Of a DNA stretch of 64,000 bases, positions 17,055-25,580 are shown in pieces. Position numbers and translations under genes: made by a program. How positions within the stretch are numbered: the first letter of the stretch is position 1; every line of letters starts with the position of its first letter. The notes beneath the pieces are model-generated. The model had not been told where the DNA came from, ran no database searches, and saw only the letters and a list, made by a program, of their open reading frames with translations. Source of the stretch: Pseudomonas sp. KU43P. Lineage in GTDB: Bacteria > Pseudomonadota > Gammaproteobacteria > Pseudomonadales > Pseudomonadaceae. Location: assembly GCF_033095865.1 (NCBI RefSeq), contig NZ_AP019365.1, positions 4,995,501 to 5,059,500 of the forward strand, read 5' to 3'.

Positions 17055-17971
17055 CCGGCCAGGTACTGCCGCAACCGCCGCCGCATCAACCCAACTTCCG
17101 CACCGAGGCAGGCTACCGGGCTACCCGCCAGGCGTTCCTGGGCCACTTCTGCCGCCTCACCTGCCAGCAGCAGCGGGCACTGCAAGCCTGCAACCAGGCG
17201 GCCGAGCCTCTTGGTCATTTCCACCGAGAGTGAATGATTGGAGAACAGCACCACGGCATCCAGCCCGAGGCGCTCGCTGAACAGGGTCAGCTCTTCCAGC
17301 GGTTGCCCTGGCATCAGCGTGGTGACCCCAACTTCATCGCTGGCCAGCAGCAAACCGTTCACCAGCAGCTCCAGCTCGCGGCATTGCCCTGGCAACGGCG
17401 CCAGCAACACGTGATGGCTGCTCTTCAGGCGTGACAACTGCAATCGTGCGAACACCCGGCCGCGAAGGAACTGGTCGAGGAATAACCATTCACTGGTCTG
17501 GCCAAAGGCCGCTTGCCCCGCCGCCAGGTCGTGCCACACAGGCATGAATACCTCGGCGAATACCTGGTCCTGGCTGGTTGCGGCGAATACCTGGTCGAAA
17601 AGCCGATCCAGGGCGGCGTCATCGAAGCGCCGCACTGCGTCGCGCAGTCGGGCCTGCCAGCCTCTGGCGGTATCGGTCGACAATGCGTCCTGCATCACGG
17701 CCTGGTCACGGGCCAGAATGCTGCCGACCTTGCTGACCGCAACACCGCGCTCGAGCCAACCGAGGATACGGCGGACTTCGTCGACGTCTGCTTGCGAATA
17801 CAGGCGGTGGCCGCTCTCGGTACGGGTAGGCTGGATCAGCCCGTAACGGCGCTCCCAGGCGCGCAGGGTGACGGCGTTGACCCCGGTAAGGCGGCATACT
17901 TCACGTATCGGGAACAACTCGTGGTATTCCACACCGTCTTCGACTTCCGAAGTACGTCCCTGTTTGTTCAT
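17039..17971 (-). CDS. MerR-type regulator, class II LitR-like (PplR family)
   Basis: 310 aa. The MerR helix-turn-helix (ELFPIREVCRLTGVNAVTLRAWERRYGLIQPTRTESGHRLYSQADV) is followed by a domain shaped like the cobalamin-binding module of LitR/CarH (VFMPVWHDLAAGQAAFGQTSEWLF, then a Rossmann-like half ending LLLAGEAAEVAQERL). The B12-ligand motif ExxH...DxHxxG is absent, as in class II LitR proteins. KT2440 has three such proteins (PplR1-3) which need a LOV protein for light response; the gene next to PpSB1-LOV there is pplR3, by memory. ATG 17971 is chosen; the 24-residue extension has no family match. Confidence 0.82.
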   Translation of the reverse strand: MNKQGRTSEVEDGVEYHELFPIREVCRLTGVNAVTLRAWERRYGLIQPTRTESGHRLYSQADVDEVRRILGWLERGVAVSKVGSILARDQAVMQDALSTDTARGWQARLRDAVRRFDDAALDRLFDQVFAATSQDQVFAEVFMPVWHDLAAGQAAFGQTSEWLFLDQFLRGRVFARLQLSRLKSSHHVLLAPLPGQCRELELLVNGLLLASDEVGVTTLMPGQPLEELTLFSERLGLDAVVLFSNHSLSVEMTKRLGRLVAGLQCPLLLAGEAAEVAQERLAGSPVACLGAEVGLMRRRLRQYLAGQLDT

Positions 17972-18188
17972 CAGCACTGAGTAACCTGTGCGAGGTAATT
18001 GAACGCGCATTCTACTACGTGATGATAGACGGCTGGACAGCAACCGTTTGCTTCAGGATTTTGCCGCGCCAGCCAAGTACGCGACAATTCGCGCCCAATT
18101 CTTGCATGCACGCTCGCGTCGCCCACTACCCCGGGCGTCACAGCCAAGGGGCCAGCTACCCGCCAGCCCCGCCGCCAGGAGATACACG

Positions 18189-18749
18189 ATGTCTACCCCA
18201 CCCGTCACTCTGATGGTGTCGCGCCGCGCCGCTAACGGTCGCTACCAGGATCTGCTGGCCTGGCTGCACGAAGGCGAGCAACTGGCCACCGACTTCCCCG
18301 GCTATCTCGGCTCGGGCATCTTCGCTCCCCCCCGTGACAGCGACGATTTCCAGATCATTTTCCGCTTCAGCGACGAACCCACCTTGCACGCCTGGGAGCA
18401 TTCCGCCTCGCGACGTGCGTGGTTGCAGCGTGGCAATGGTTTGTTCGAGCGCCCCAAAGAGAGGCGCGTGAGCGGCATCGACGACTGGTTTGGCACCAAT
18501 ACGGTGCAAAAACCGCCGCGCTGGAAGCAAGCTGTAGCCATCTGGCTGGCGTTCTTCCCGATATCGCTGCTGTTCAATGTGCTGTTCGGCCACTGGCTGG
18601 CAGCGCTGGAACTGGTGCCGCGCGTGCTGCTCAGCACCCTGGCCCTGACGCCAGTGATGGTCTACCTGTTCATCCCCCTCTCTACCCGCCTGCTGGCCGG
18701 CTGGCTGCATGCCGCGCCAGCGCCCGGCGCCGCTCTGCGCAGCCGCTGA
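18189..18749 (+). CDS. Antibiotic-biosynthesis-monooxygenase-like protein with two membrane helices
   Basis: 186 aa. The first 100 residues form an ABM-type ferredoxin-like fold (VTLMVSRRAANGRYQDLLAWLHEGEQLATDFPGYLGSGIF, FQIIFRFSDEPTLHAWEHS), followed by a linker and two hydrophobic helices (AVAIWLAFFPISLLFNVLF and LLSTLALTPVMVYLFIPL). The family is broad and includes heme and quinol oxygenases, but many members are untested. ATG 18189 follows CAGGAGA. Divergent from the LitR-like gene across 217 bases, and followed by folM after 76 bases, so it may belong to a light-controlled unit. Confidence 0.8.
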   Translation: MSTPPVTLMVSRRAANGRYQDLLAWLHEGEQLATDFPGYLGSGIFAPPRDSDDFQIIFRFSDEPTLHAWEHSASRRAWLQRGNGLFERPKERRVSGIDDWFGTNTVQKPPRWKQAVAIWLAFFPISLLFNVLFGHWLAALELVPRVLLSTLALTPVMVYLFIPLSTRLLAGWLHAAPAPGAALRSR

Positions 18750-18825
18750 GGCCGGGGCTACAAGAGCGAAACAGTTCGGGTATGCTGGGCGGCAACGACA
18801 GGACAGACAAGTTGACCGCCCGCAC

Positions 18826-19518
18826 ATGAACAGCCCCATTCTCATTACCGGAGCCAGCCAGCGCGTCGGGCTGGCTCTGGCGCTTGAGCTGGCACAGGCC
18901 GGCCACACCGTAGTCAGTGCCAGCCGCAGCGTGCAGCCGCAGCCAGCGCACCCGAACATCGTGCAGTTCCAGGCCGACTTGTGCCAGGCAGCCGACCGCC
19001 AGGCGCTGATCGATTTCCTGCAGCATCGTTACGACGGGCTGCGCGCGATCATTCACAATGCTTCGCTGTGGCTCGACGATGGCCTGGATAACCTGGAAAC
19101 CATGTTCCGCCTGCACATCGAAGCCCCATACCACCTCAACCTGGCCCTGGGCGACCTGCTGGCCAAGGTGGAAAAGGCCGACATCATCCATATCTGCGAC
19201 GAAACCTCCTCGCGCGGCAGCAAGAGCCACATCGGCTACGCCGCGACCAAGGCCGCGCTGCAGAACATGGTGTTGTCGTTTGCCGAAAAGTACGCGCCCA
19301 AAGTGCACGTCAACGGCATTCTGCCGGGCCTGCTGATCCTCAAGGAAGGTGGTGACGAGGCCTACCGCCAGCAGACCCTGAAAAAGGCCCTGCTGGAATT
19401 CGAACCCGGCGCCGGGCCACTGATCGATACGGTCAAGTACCTGCTCGCCAGCCAGTACAGCACCGGCAGCCAGGTGGTCATCAACGGTGGCCGCCACTTG
19501 AAGAATCGCATGACGTGA
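18826..19518 (+). CDS. folM: Dihydromonapterin reductase FolM
   Basis: 230-aa SDR. N-terminal ILITGASQRVGLALALEL, HNASLWLDD, active-site Tyr and Lys in IGYAATKAAL, and ILPGLL match FolM, which reduces dihydromonapterin to tetrahydromonapterin with NADPH. In Pseudomonas tetrahydromonapterin is the cofactor of phenylalanine hydroxylase, so this gene feeds the same Phe/Tyr route that hmgA-fahA-maiA complete. It is followed after 10 bases by the DUF1244 gene, then the HopJ gene, forming an operon-like run. Confidence 0.87.
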   Translation: MNSPILITGASQRVGLALALELAQAGHTVVSASRSVQPQPAHPNIVQFQADLCQAADRQALIDFLQHRYDGLRAIIHNASLWLDDGLDNLETMFRLHIEAPYHLNLALGDLLAKVEKADIIHICDETSSRGSKSHIGYAATKAALQNMVLSFAEKYAPKVHVNGILPGLLILKEGGDEAYRQQTLKKALLEFEPGAGPLIDTVKYLLASQYSTGSQVVINGGRHLKNRMT

Positions 19519-19528
19519 GAGAAGCCCC

Positions 19529-19825
19529 ATGACCCCGCAAGAACAACTCGAACTCGAGGCCGCCGCCTTCCGCCGCCTGGTCGAACACCTGCAAAAGCGT
19601 ACCGATGTACAGAACATCGACCTGATGAACCTGTCCGGTTTCTGCCGCAACTGCCTGTCCAAGTGGTACAAGGCCGCTGCCGACGAACGCCATCTCGAGG
19701 TCAGCCTGGACGATGCCCGCGAAGCGGTATATGGCATGCCTTACGCCGAGTGGAAAGCCCAATACCAGAAAGAAGCCAGCGCCGAGCAACAAGCGGCGTT
19801 CGAAAAAGGAAAACCCCGTGACTGA
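19529..19825 (+). CDS. DUF1244 family protein
   Basis: 98 aa, soluble. The conserved segment IDLMNLSGFCRNCLSKWYKAAADE with paired Cys (CRNC), then DAREAVYGMPYAEWKAQYQ, is characteristic of DUF1244, a small proteobacterial family of unknown function; the CxxC could bind metal or be redox active. It starts 10 bases after folM and overlaps the next gene by 8 bases (GTGACTGA), so the three are probably co-translated. Confidence 0.85.
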   Translation: MTPQEQLELEAAAFRRLVEHLQKRTDVQNIDLMNLSGFCRNCLSKWYKAAADERHLEVSLDDAREAVYGMPYAEWKAQYQKEASAEQQAAFEKGKPRD

Positions 19826-20159
19826 CCTGAACACCCTGCGCGCCAGCCTGGCCAGCGGCGAACACGCCTTTGCCGATACCCTGGCCTTCGTTGCCGCCCA
19901 CTACAGCTACCAGCCACAGGCCTTCAACAACGGTGGCGTGGAAAATGCCGCCGGACAGAACGAAGGCTCGTGCAAGACCCTGGGCCTGGCCCTGCTGGAG
20001 GGCCTGAGCGACCAGGAGGCCCTGCAGGCCTTCGGCGAACACTACCGCGATGTGGTGGCCACGCCCGAGGGCACTGACCATGGCAACATCCGCGCACTGA
20101 TCAACCATGGGCTGGCGGGTGTGAAATTCGCCGAGCTGCCGCTTTCGCGCAAAGCCTGA
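19818..20159 (+). CDS. HopJ-family protein
   Basis: 113 aa from a GTG start that overlaps the DUF1244 stop. Typical HopJ pattern: FADTLAFVAAHYSYQPQAFNNGGVENAAGQNEGSCKTLG and ALQAFGEHYRDVVATPEGTDHGNIRALI. The name comes from a P. syringae effector candidate, but homologues are widespread core genes in bacteria without type III secretion, and no hrp genes or secretion signal are seen here. A housekeeping role is more likely; the function is unknown. Confidence 0.85.
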   Translation: MTDLNTLRASLASGEHAFADTLAFVAAHYSYQPQAFNNGGVENAAGQNEGSCKTLGLALLEGLSDQEALQAFGEHYRDVVATPEGTDHGNIRALINHGLAGVKFAELPLSRKA

Positions 20160-20179
20160 TATCGCCGGGGCTGGGATGC

Positions 20180-20247
20180 AGCCCAATCGCTGGCAAGCCA
20201 GCTCCCACAAGGTACCTGTGGGAGCCGGCTTGCCAGCGATGAGGCCG
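20180..20247. repeat. REP pair (BIME)
   Basis: Two REP cores in inverted orientation, AATCGCTGGCAAGCCAGCTC and GAGCCGGCTTGCCAGCGAT, separated by a short spacer. Lies between the convergent HopJ and hydrolase genes. Confidence 0.88.
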
Positions 20248-20259
20248 GTGCAGGCACCA

Positions 20260-21168
20260 TCAGCCGATGATTTGCCCCGGCCCGCCCACCAGCACCCTGC
20301 CGCGCTGCAACCACTCCAGTGCCACTGGCCACAGGCTGGTACGGAATCGGTCATGGAAGAACGCGAAATGGCCAATTTCCTCGACCGAGATATCCACAGG
20401 CGCAATCCGCAGATGCTGTCGCTCGGCAACCTGAAGGTAACCCAGTAATCGCTCGGTCGCTGCCACAGTACCGAACGGGTCGTCGGTCAGGCTGATCGCC
20501 AGGGTTGCCGCACGTACCTGTGCAAACGGCGCCACTTCCAGGCTGCGACCGCTGGGGCGGTGCTCATAGCGAGGGGTACGGGTAGTCCAGTCGCGCACCA
20601 CGCCTGCCGGGGTATCTTCCATCCAGCCCAGGCGCTTACCGGGAAAGTAGCCGAACGCACGGGTCAGCAGCGGCATCACCACATGCCATTTGCCAAATAG
20701 CTGCAAACGCTGGTCAGCCGCATAATCGCGCCAATAGGCGAACTGCGCACCCACCATCAGTACCCGCCGCACCTGCCCGGCAGAAGGCGCCAGGCCAACG
20801 GCGCAACCGCCGAAGCTGTGGCCCACGACATCCACCGGCTGGCCGGGGAACGCTTGCGCCGCATGCGTCAGCATGGCCTCGAAATCCAGCCGCCCCCAAT
20901 CGCTCCAGGAAGCCTGGAAACCGCGCAATGAAAGCGGCCGCGATTCGCCGATACCACGGTAATCGTAGGTCAGCACATCGAAACCCTGGGCGAACAGGTA
21001 GTCGGCAAAACGCGAATAATAGCGGCAGCGTACCGAGGTGGCAGCGTTGATGATCACCAGCGGGCGCTGGGGATCGGCCTGGGCATGGCGCCAGCAGAAG
21101 CCGCCGAGGCTGTAGCCATCTGCGGTAGTCTGGCGAAAGGGTGTGGCGGGCTGGGTGAGGCTGCTCAT
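20260..21168 (-). CDS. Alpha/beta hydrolase (serine nucleophile)
   Basis: 302 aa. After an N-terminal substrate-entry strand (TADGYSLGGFCWRH) come VIINAATSVRCRYYSRFADYL, YDYRGIGESRP, the elbow VVGHSFGGCAVGL with Ser nucleophile, and a late His in EEIGHFAFF. It fits the serine-aminopeptidase/lipase-like group. KT2440 has a comparable gene next to fabV by memory. Substrate unknown. Confidence 0.82.
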   Translation of the reverse strand: MSSLTQPATPFRQTTADGYSLGGFCWRHAQADPQRPLVIINAATSVRCRYYSRFADYLFAQGFDVLTYDYRGIGESRPLSLRGFQASWSDWGRLDFEAMLTHAAQAFPGQPVDVVGHSFGGCAVGLAPSAGQVRRVLMVGAQFAYWRDYAADQRLQLFGKWHVVMPLLTRAFGYFPGKRLGWMEDTPAGVVRDWTTRTPRYEHRPSGRSLEVAPFAQVRAATLAISLTDDPFGTVAATERLLGYLQVAERQHLRIAPVDISVEEIGHFAFFHDRFRTSLWPVALEWLQRGRVLVGGPGQIIG

Positions 21169-21224
21169 GGCGCGCTTTCCTGTGGTTGTGCGCCAACGCT
21201 AGCAAAAAAACTTTTGTCTGTACC

Positions 21225-21307
21225 GGCCCTATCGCAGGCAAGCCGACTCCCACAGGCCTCCAGGCAAGTGGAGAACCTGTGGGAGCCGGTTTGCCGGCGA
21301 TAGGGCC
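21225..21307. repeat. REP pair (BIME)
   Basis: Inverted REP cores starting GGCCCTATCGCAGGCAAGCC and ending TTTGCCGGCGATAGGGCC with a 25-30 base middle. Lies between the hydrolase start and the fabV stop. Confidence 0.88.
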
Positions 21308-21320
21308 AGCGCGGCCCTGC

Positions 21321-22520
21321 TTACAGCTCGATGCAGTCGAACTTCACATCGGTGGCCACGTCTTCGTCGTAGTTGACGTCTTTACGCTCGAAGCCGAACA
21401 GGTTGAGGAACTGCTTCTTGTAACCGGCGTAGTCGGTCAGCTGGAACAGGTTCTCGGTGGTCACTTGCGGCCACATGGCCTTGCAGGCGTCCTGTACATC
21501 GTCACGCAGTTCCCAGTCGTCCAGGCGCAAGCGGCCTTTCTCGTCCAGCTCAGCCGGAGCACCGTCAGCGCGGTACATACGGTCACGGAACATGCGGTCC
21601 AGTTGATCCTGGGTACCTTCGTGAACGCCCTTCTCCTGCATGATCTTGAAGACCATCGACAGGTACAGTGGCATCACCGGAATGGCCGAACTGGCCTGGG
21701 TGACGACCGACTTGAGCACAGCCACGTTGGCGCTGCCACCTACCTTCTCGGCCAAGCGCTGGGCAGTCTCGTCCAGGTCCTGCTTGGCCTTGCCCAAAGC
21801 ACCGTGCCAGTAAATCGGCCAGGTAATTTCGGTGCCGATGTAGCTGAAGGCCACGGTGCGAGCCTGTGGCGCGAGTACGCCAGCGGCGTTCAGGGCATCG
21901 ATCCACAGCTCCCAGTCCTGGCCACCCATGACGGTGATGGTGTCCTGGATTTCCTGCTCGGTGGCTGGCTCGATGCTGGCCTCGATGATGGTGTCTTTGT
22001 TGGTGTCGATGGCGGTCGACTTGTACGGCTGGCCGATTGGCTTGAGCGCCGAGCGGATCACTTCACCGGTCTGCGGCAGCTTGCGCACAGGCGAGGCCAG
22101 GGAGTAGATGACCAGGTCGACCTGGCCACCCATTTCATTCTTGATCAGCTCGATGACCTTGGCGCGGGCTTCGTCGGAGAAGGCGTCACCGTTGATCGAC
22201 TTGCTGTACAGGCCCTCGGCCTTGGCGAACTTGTCGAAGGCGGCAGCGTTGTACCAGCCGGCGGTACCAGCCTTGGTTTCGGTACCAGGCTTTTCGAAGA
22301 ACACGCCCAGGGTGTCGGCCTTGAAGCCGAAGGCGGCGGTGATGCGCGCCGCCAGGCCGTAGCCGCTGGAAGCACCGATGACCAGGACCTTCTTCGGGCC
22401 ATCCTCGCGCACGCCCAGCTTGCGGGTGGCTTCGATCTGGTCACGGACGTTGAGCTCGCAGCCCTTCGGGTGAGTCGTGGTGCAGATGAAACCGCGAACC
22501 TTAGGATGAATGATGGCCAA
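21321..22520 (-). CDS. fabV: Enoyl-ACP reductase FabV
   Basis: 399 aa from a TTG start, the normal FabV length. It performs the last reduction step in fatty-acid elongation with NADH. Key parts: start [20 protein letters not shown], Rossmann motif [16 protein letters not shown], and the Y-x8-K active site in [21 protein letters not shown]'s first part. GAGG lies 8 bases upstream of TTG 22520; a start further upstream at 22562 would place that site inside the gene. FabV enzymes are naturally insensitive to triclosan compared with FabI. Monocistronic. Confidence 0.96.
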   Translation of the reverse strand: MAIIHPKVRGFICTTTHPKGCELNVRDQIEATRKLGVREDGPKKVLVIGASSGYGLAARITAAFGFKADTLGVFFEKPGTETKAGTAGWYNAAAFDKFAKAEGLYSKSINGDAFSDEARAKVIELIKNEMGGQVDLVIYSLASPVRKLPQTGEVIRSALKPIGQPYKSTAIDTNKDTIIEASIEPATEQEIQDTITVMGGQDWELWIDALNAAGVLAPQARTVAFSYIGTEITWPIYWHGALGKAKQDLDETAQRLAEKVGGSANVAVLKSVVTQASSAIPVMPLYLSMVFKIMQEKGVHEGTQDQLDRMFRDRMYRADGAPAELDEKGRLRLDDWELRDDVQDACKAMWPQVTTENLFQLTDYAGYKKQFLNLFGFERKDVNYDEDVATDVKFDCIEL

Positions 22521-22654
22521 TGTCTGTACCTCGTCAGGTTTATGCTGGGGAAGCGCCAACACGGGCGCTTCCGATTGATCAGAGGGTGAGACTACCCCCG
22601 CAAGTTATCCGACACATATTACGGGCTGATCGGAGGGATGCAAAACCGCCCGCG

Positions 22655-23509
22655 TCAATCTTGGCCCAGCACGCCCTTGAGCCAATCGAGAAACTGCCTG
22701 GCCAGCGGGTCGCCCTGGCTGTCCCGGTGCACCAGGCAAGCCCAGGCCGGGCCCCTTACCCGCTGCGCCGACAACGCCTGCAACTGCCCCTGTTGCACTG
22801 CCCGCCTGGCCAGCAACTGGCTGACCAGGGCCACGCCCAGGCCTTCGCTCGCGGCATCGAGTAACAGACCAGGGTCGGAGAAGTTCAGCCCCTTGCCCTG
22901 CTGCCCGACATCCTCGCCGCCTTCCAGTTGCCAATGGCTCCAGTCCATCTCGCGCTCGCCATGCAGGGTGGTGCGGGCGTGGGCCGCGGCCAGCGAAGGG
23001 TGGCAGGCCGGGTACAGGTGGTCCTGGAGCAGCACGCTGAAGCTGCACTCGGCCTGGGCACTGAGGTCATCGCGGATGGCCAGATCGATGGTTTCGGTGG
23101 CCATGTCCGGCACCTCGAAGCTGGTGAACAGCCACAGGTCGACCTCCGGGCAGCGCTGATGAAAATCGGCCAGTCGCGGCAGCAGCCAATGCCGGGCGAA
23201 CGCCGGCGTGGTATTGACCACCAATTGGTTGGGCTTGCGGTACTGGTCGAGGCGACGGATGCCGACCGCCAGGTGCTGCAACATCGACTGAGTGGTGCTG
23301 AGCAGGTCGTGGCCGGCATCGGTCAGGCTTACGCTGCGGCCGCTGCGGTGGAACAACGGTTGCTCCAGGTAGGTTTCCAGGCTGCGGATCTGTTGACTGA
23401 TGGCCGACTGAGTCAGGTTCAGCGCCTCGGCGGCTTTGTGGAAGCTGCCCAGCCGCGCAGCGGCTTCGAACCCTCTCAGGGCGTTGAGAGGTGGCCAGTG
23501 TTTAAGCAT
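22655..23509 (-). CDS. LysR-type regulator of the agmatine operon (GcvA-like)
   Basis: 284 aa. N-terminal PPLNALRGFEAAARLGSFHKAAEALNLTQSAISQQIRSLE is the GcvA/TrpI subgroup helix-turn-helix, then an effector domain with LDLAIRDDLSAQ-like strand. It is divergent from the agmatine deiminase gene with 135 bases between, the standard LysR layout, so it probably controls the agu2-like operon with agmatine or N-carbamoylputrescine as effector (inference). A T-rich symmetrical area near 23530-23560 could hold its site. Confidence 0.87.
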   Translation of the reverse strand: MLKHWPPLNALRGFEAAARLGSFHKAAEALNLTQSAISQQIRSLETYLEQPLFHRSGRSVSLTDAGHDLLSTTQSMLQHLAVGIRRLDQYRKPNQLVVNTTPAFARHWLLPRLADFHQRCPEVDLWLFTSFEVPDMATETIDLAIRDDLSAQAECSFSVLLQDHLYPACHPSLAAAHARTTLHGEREMDWSHWQLEGGEDVGQQGKGLNFSDPGLLLDAASEGLGVALVSQLLARRAVQQGQLQALSAQRVRGPAWACLVHRDSQGDPLARQFLDWLKGVLGQD

Positions 23510-23644
23510 GATCGATAAGCCTTGCTAATCAGATATACGCTAAATCTATCGTTTGTCGCTGCCTCTTCATAGCCATAGCATGGTCACCAACACCCGCGAC
23601 GACGGGCTTCGTTGATAAAAATCCTTAATAGATCGGAGTTCTCT

Positions 23645-24685
23645 ATGGACCTGTCCCTCGACAGCGGCTGGCGCATGCCTGCCGAATGGGCCCGCCACGC
23701 TGCCACCTGGATGATCTGGCCGCATAACCAGGCATTGTGGGAAAGCGGCTGGCAGGTAAGCCTGGCCGATGTGCAACGCGACTTCGCCCGGGTAGCTGCC
23801 GCCATCGCCCGCTTCGAGCCGGTGAAGATGGTCGTCGACCCTTCGGCCCTGGCCAGCGCGCGTGCCCTGTGCGGCGCCAATATCGAACTGATTGAGCTGG
23901 CCGTCGACGACAGCTGGTGCCGGGACAGCGGCCCAAGCTTTGTCTGCCACCCGCAACACGGCCTCGCCGGCCTGAGCTGGCGTTTCAATGCCTGGGGCGA
24001 CAAGTCCGCCCATGGTCATGACCGCAGCCTGGGGCGACGCATACTCGACCATCTGGGCCTCGACGGCTTCAGCACCGCCTTGTGCAACGAAGGTGGCGCC
24101 ATTCATGTGGACGGCGAAGGCACCCTGATCACCACCGAATCGGTGCTGCTCAACCCCAACCGCAACCCCGGCATCAGCAAGGCCGAGTTCGAGCGCTGCT
24201 TCGCTCGCCATCTGGGCATTCGCAAAACCATCTGGCTGCCGGGCGACCCGCATTACGTCACCGGCGACATGACCGATGGCCACGTGGACGGCGTGTGCGC
24301 GTTCGCCCGCCCCGGGGTGCTGCTGGTCGACGCCACCCATGACCAGGGCTCGGTGTACGCCGAAGTGGTACGGGAAAACCGCCGCGCCCTGGAACTGGCC
24401 AGCGACGCCCAGGGCCGTCGCTTCGAACTGCTCGACCTGTACGAAGCCAGCGCTGCAGTCGACCCGGATGCCGAGGTGTTCTGCGCCTCTTACACCAACT
24501 TCTACCTCGCCAACGGCGCGGTGATCATGCCGGCCTATGGCATCGCCGCCGACGACGCGGCCGCCGCCCAACTGGCCCATGCCTTCCCCGACCGGGAAAT
24601 CGTACCCGTGCGCATCGACCACATCGCCCACGGCGGGGGTGGCATCCATTGCATCACCCAGCAGCAACCCGAGGTGCAGCCATGA
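23645..24685 (+). CDS. agu2A: Agmatine deiminase, cytoplasmic
   Basis: 346 aa, converts agmatine to N-carbamoylputrescine and ammonia. Guanidino-group enzyme motifs are visible: WCRDSGPSFV, NEGGAIHVDGEGT, the catalytic His in MTDGHVDG and the nucleophile Cys336 in GGGGIHCITQQ. GGAG precedes ATG 23645; no signal peptide. First gene of a four-gene run; its stop overlaps the next start (ATGA). The layout matches agu2ABCA' of P. aeruginosa PA14 as I recall it, and the symbols follow that operon. Confidence 0.93.
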   Translation: MDLSLDSGWRMPAEWARHAATWMIWPHNQALWESGWQVSLADVQRDFARVAAAIARFEPVKMVVDPSALASARALCGANIELIELAVDDSWCRDSGPSFVCHPQHGLAGLSWRFNAWGDKSAHGHDRSLGRRILDHLGLDGFSTALCNEGGAIHVDGEGTLITTESVLLNPNRNPGISKAEFERCFARHLGIRKTIWLPGDPHYVTGDMTDGHVDGVCAFARPGVLLVDATHDQGSVYAEVVRENRRALELASDAQGRRFELLDLYEASAAVDPDAEVFCASYTNFYLANGAVIMPAYGIAADDAAAAQLAHAFPDREIVPVRIDHIAHGGGGIHCITQQQPEVQP

Positions 24686-25578
24686 GCCTGCTGCGCGTCG
24701 CCACCACGCAGATGCCGTGCAGCTGGAACCTGCCCGAAAACCTCGACCGCGCCGAACAGCTGGTGCGCCAGGCCGCCGCCCAGGGCGCCCAGGTGATTCT
24801 GCTGCAGGAGTTGTTCGCCACGCCGTACTTCTGCATCGAGCAGGACCATAGCCACCAGGCCCTGGCCGAGCCCTATGCCGACAGCCCGATCCTGCAGCGC
24901 TTCGCCGCGCTGGCCGGCGAGCTCGGCGTGGTCCTGCCACTGAGCTGGTACGAACGAGCCGGCAATGCCTTCTTCAACTCGCTGACCGTCGCCGATGCCG
25001 ACGGCCGCCTGCTCGGGGTCTATCGCAAGACTCACATTCCCAACGCCATCGGCTACCAGGAGAAGGAATACTTCAGCCCCGGCGACACCGGTTTCAAGGT
25101 CTGGGACACCGCCTTCGGGCGCCTGGGCATCGGCATCTGCTGGGACCAGTGGTTCCCCGAAACCGCCCGCTGCCTGGCCCTGTTGGGTGCCGAAGTGCTG
25201 TTGTTCCCCACCGCCATCGGCTCCGAACCCGGCGCCGCCGAGCTGGACTCGCGTGACCATTGGCAGGTCACCATGCGCGGCCATGCCGCGGCCAACCTGC
25301 TGCCGGTGGTGGCAGCCAACCGCGTCGGCGAGGAAGTCGCCAGCAGCGACCCGAGCCTTGCCATGCGCTTCTACGGCTCATCGTTCATCTGCGACCACAA
25401 GGGTGCGCTGCTGGCCGAAGCCGACCGCAGCAGCGCCGGCATCTGGCTGCACGACCTGGACCTGGCGCGCATGCGCGAGGACCGCCTGACCTGGGGCATC
25501 TACCGCGACCGCCGCCCCGAAATGTACGCGCCCCTGCTGACCCTTGACGGCAATCACCCCCATCTTGCGAGGGCCTGA
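24682..25578 (+). CDS. agu2B: N-carbamoylputrescine amidase
   Basis: 298-aa nitrilase-superfamily enzyme that hydrolyses N-carbamoylputrescine to putrescine, CO2 and ammonia. The Glu-Lys-Cys triad is present at Glu43 (LLQELFATPYF), Lys116 (YRKTHIP) and Cys153 (GICWDQWFPE); the flanks are typical of AguB rather than of general amidases. It overlaps agu2A by 4 bases and is followed after 2 bases by the binding-protein gene. Confidence 0.94.
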   Translation: MSLLRVATTQMPCSWNLPENLDRAEQLVRQAAAQGAQVILLQELFATPYFCIEQDHSHQALAEPYADSPILQRFAALAGELGVVLPLSWYERAGNAFFNSLTVADADGRLLGVYRKTHIPNAIGYQEKEYFSPGDTGFKVWDTAFGRLGIGICWDQWFPETARCLALLGAEVLLFPTAIGSEPGAAELDSRDHWQVTMRGHAAANLLPVVAANRVGEEVASSDPSLAMRFYGSSFICDHKGALLAEADRSSAGIWLHDLDLARMREDRLTWGIYRDRRPEMYAPLLTLDGNHPHLARA

Positions 25579-25580
25579 CC

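Noticed and set aside
19818..20159. Type III secreted effector HopJ
   Set aside because: Only the family name suggests secretion; no hrp box, secretion genes or effector-like N-terminus are present, and the gene is in a metabolic operon.
23567..24940. 457-codon minus-strand frame opposite agu2A
   Set aside because: Antisense shadow of a catalytic-site-complete agmatine deiminase.
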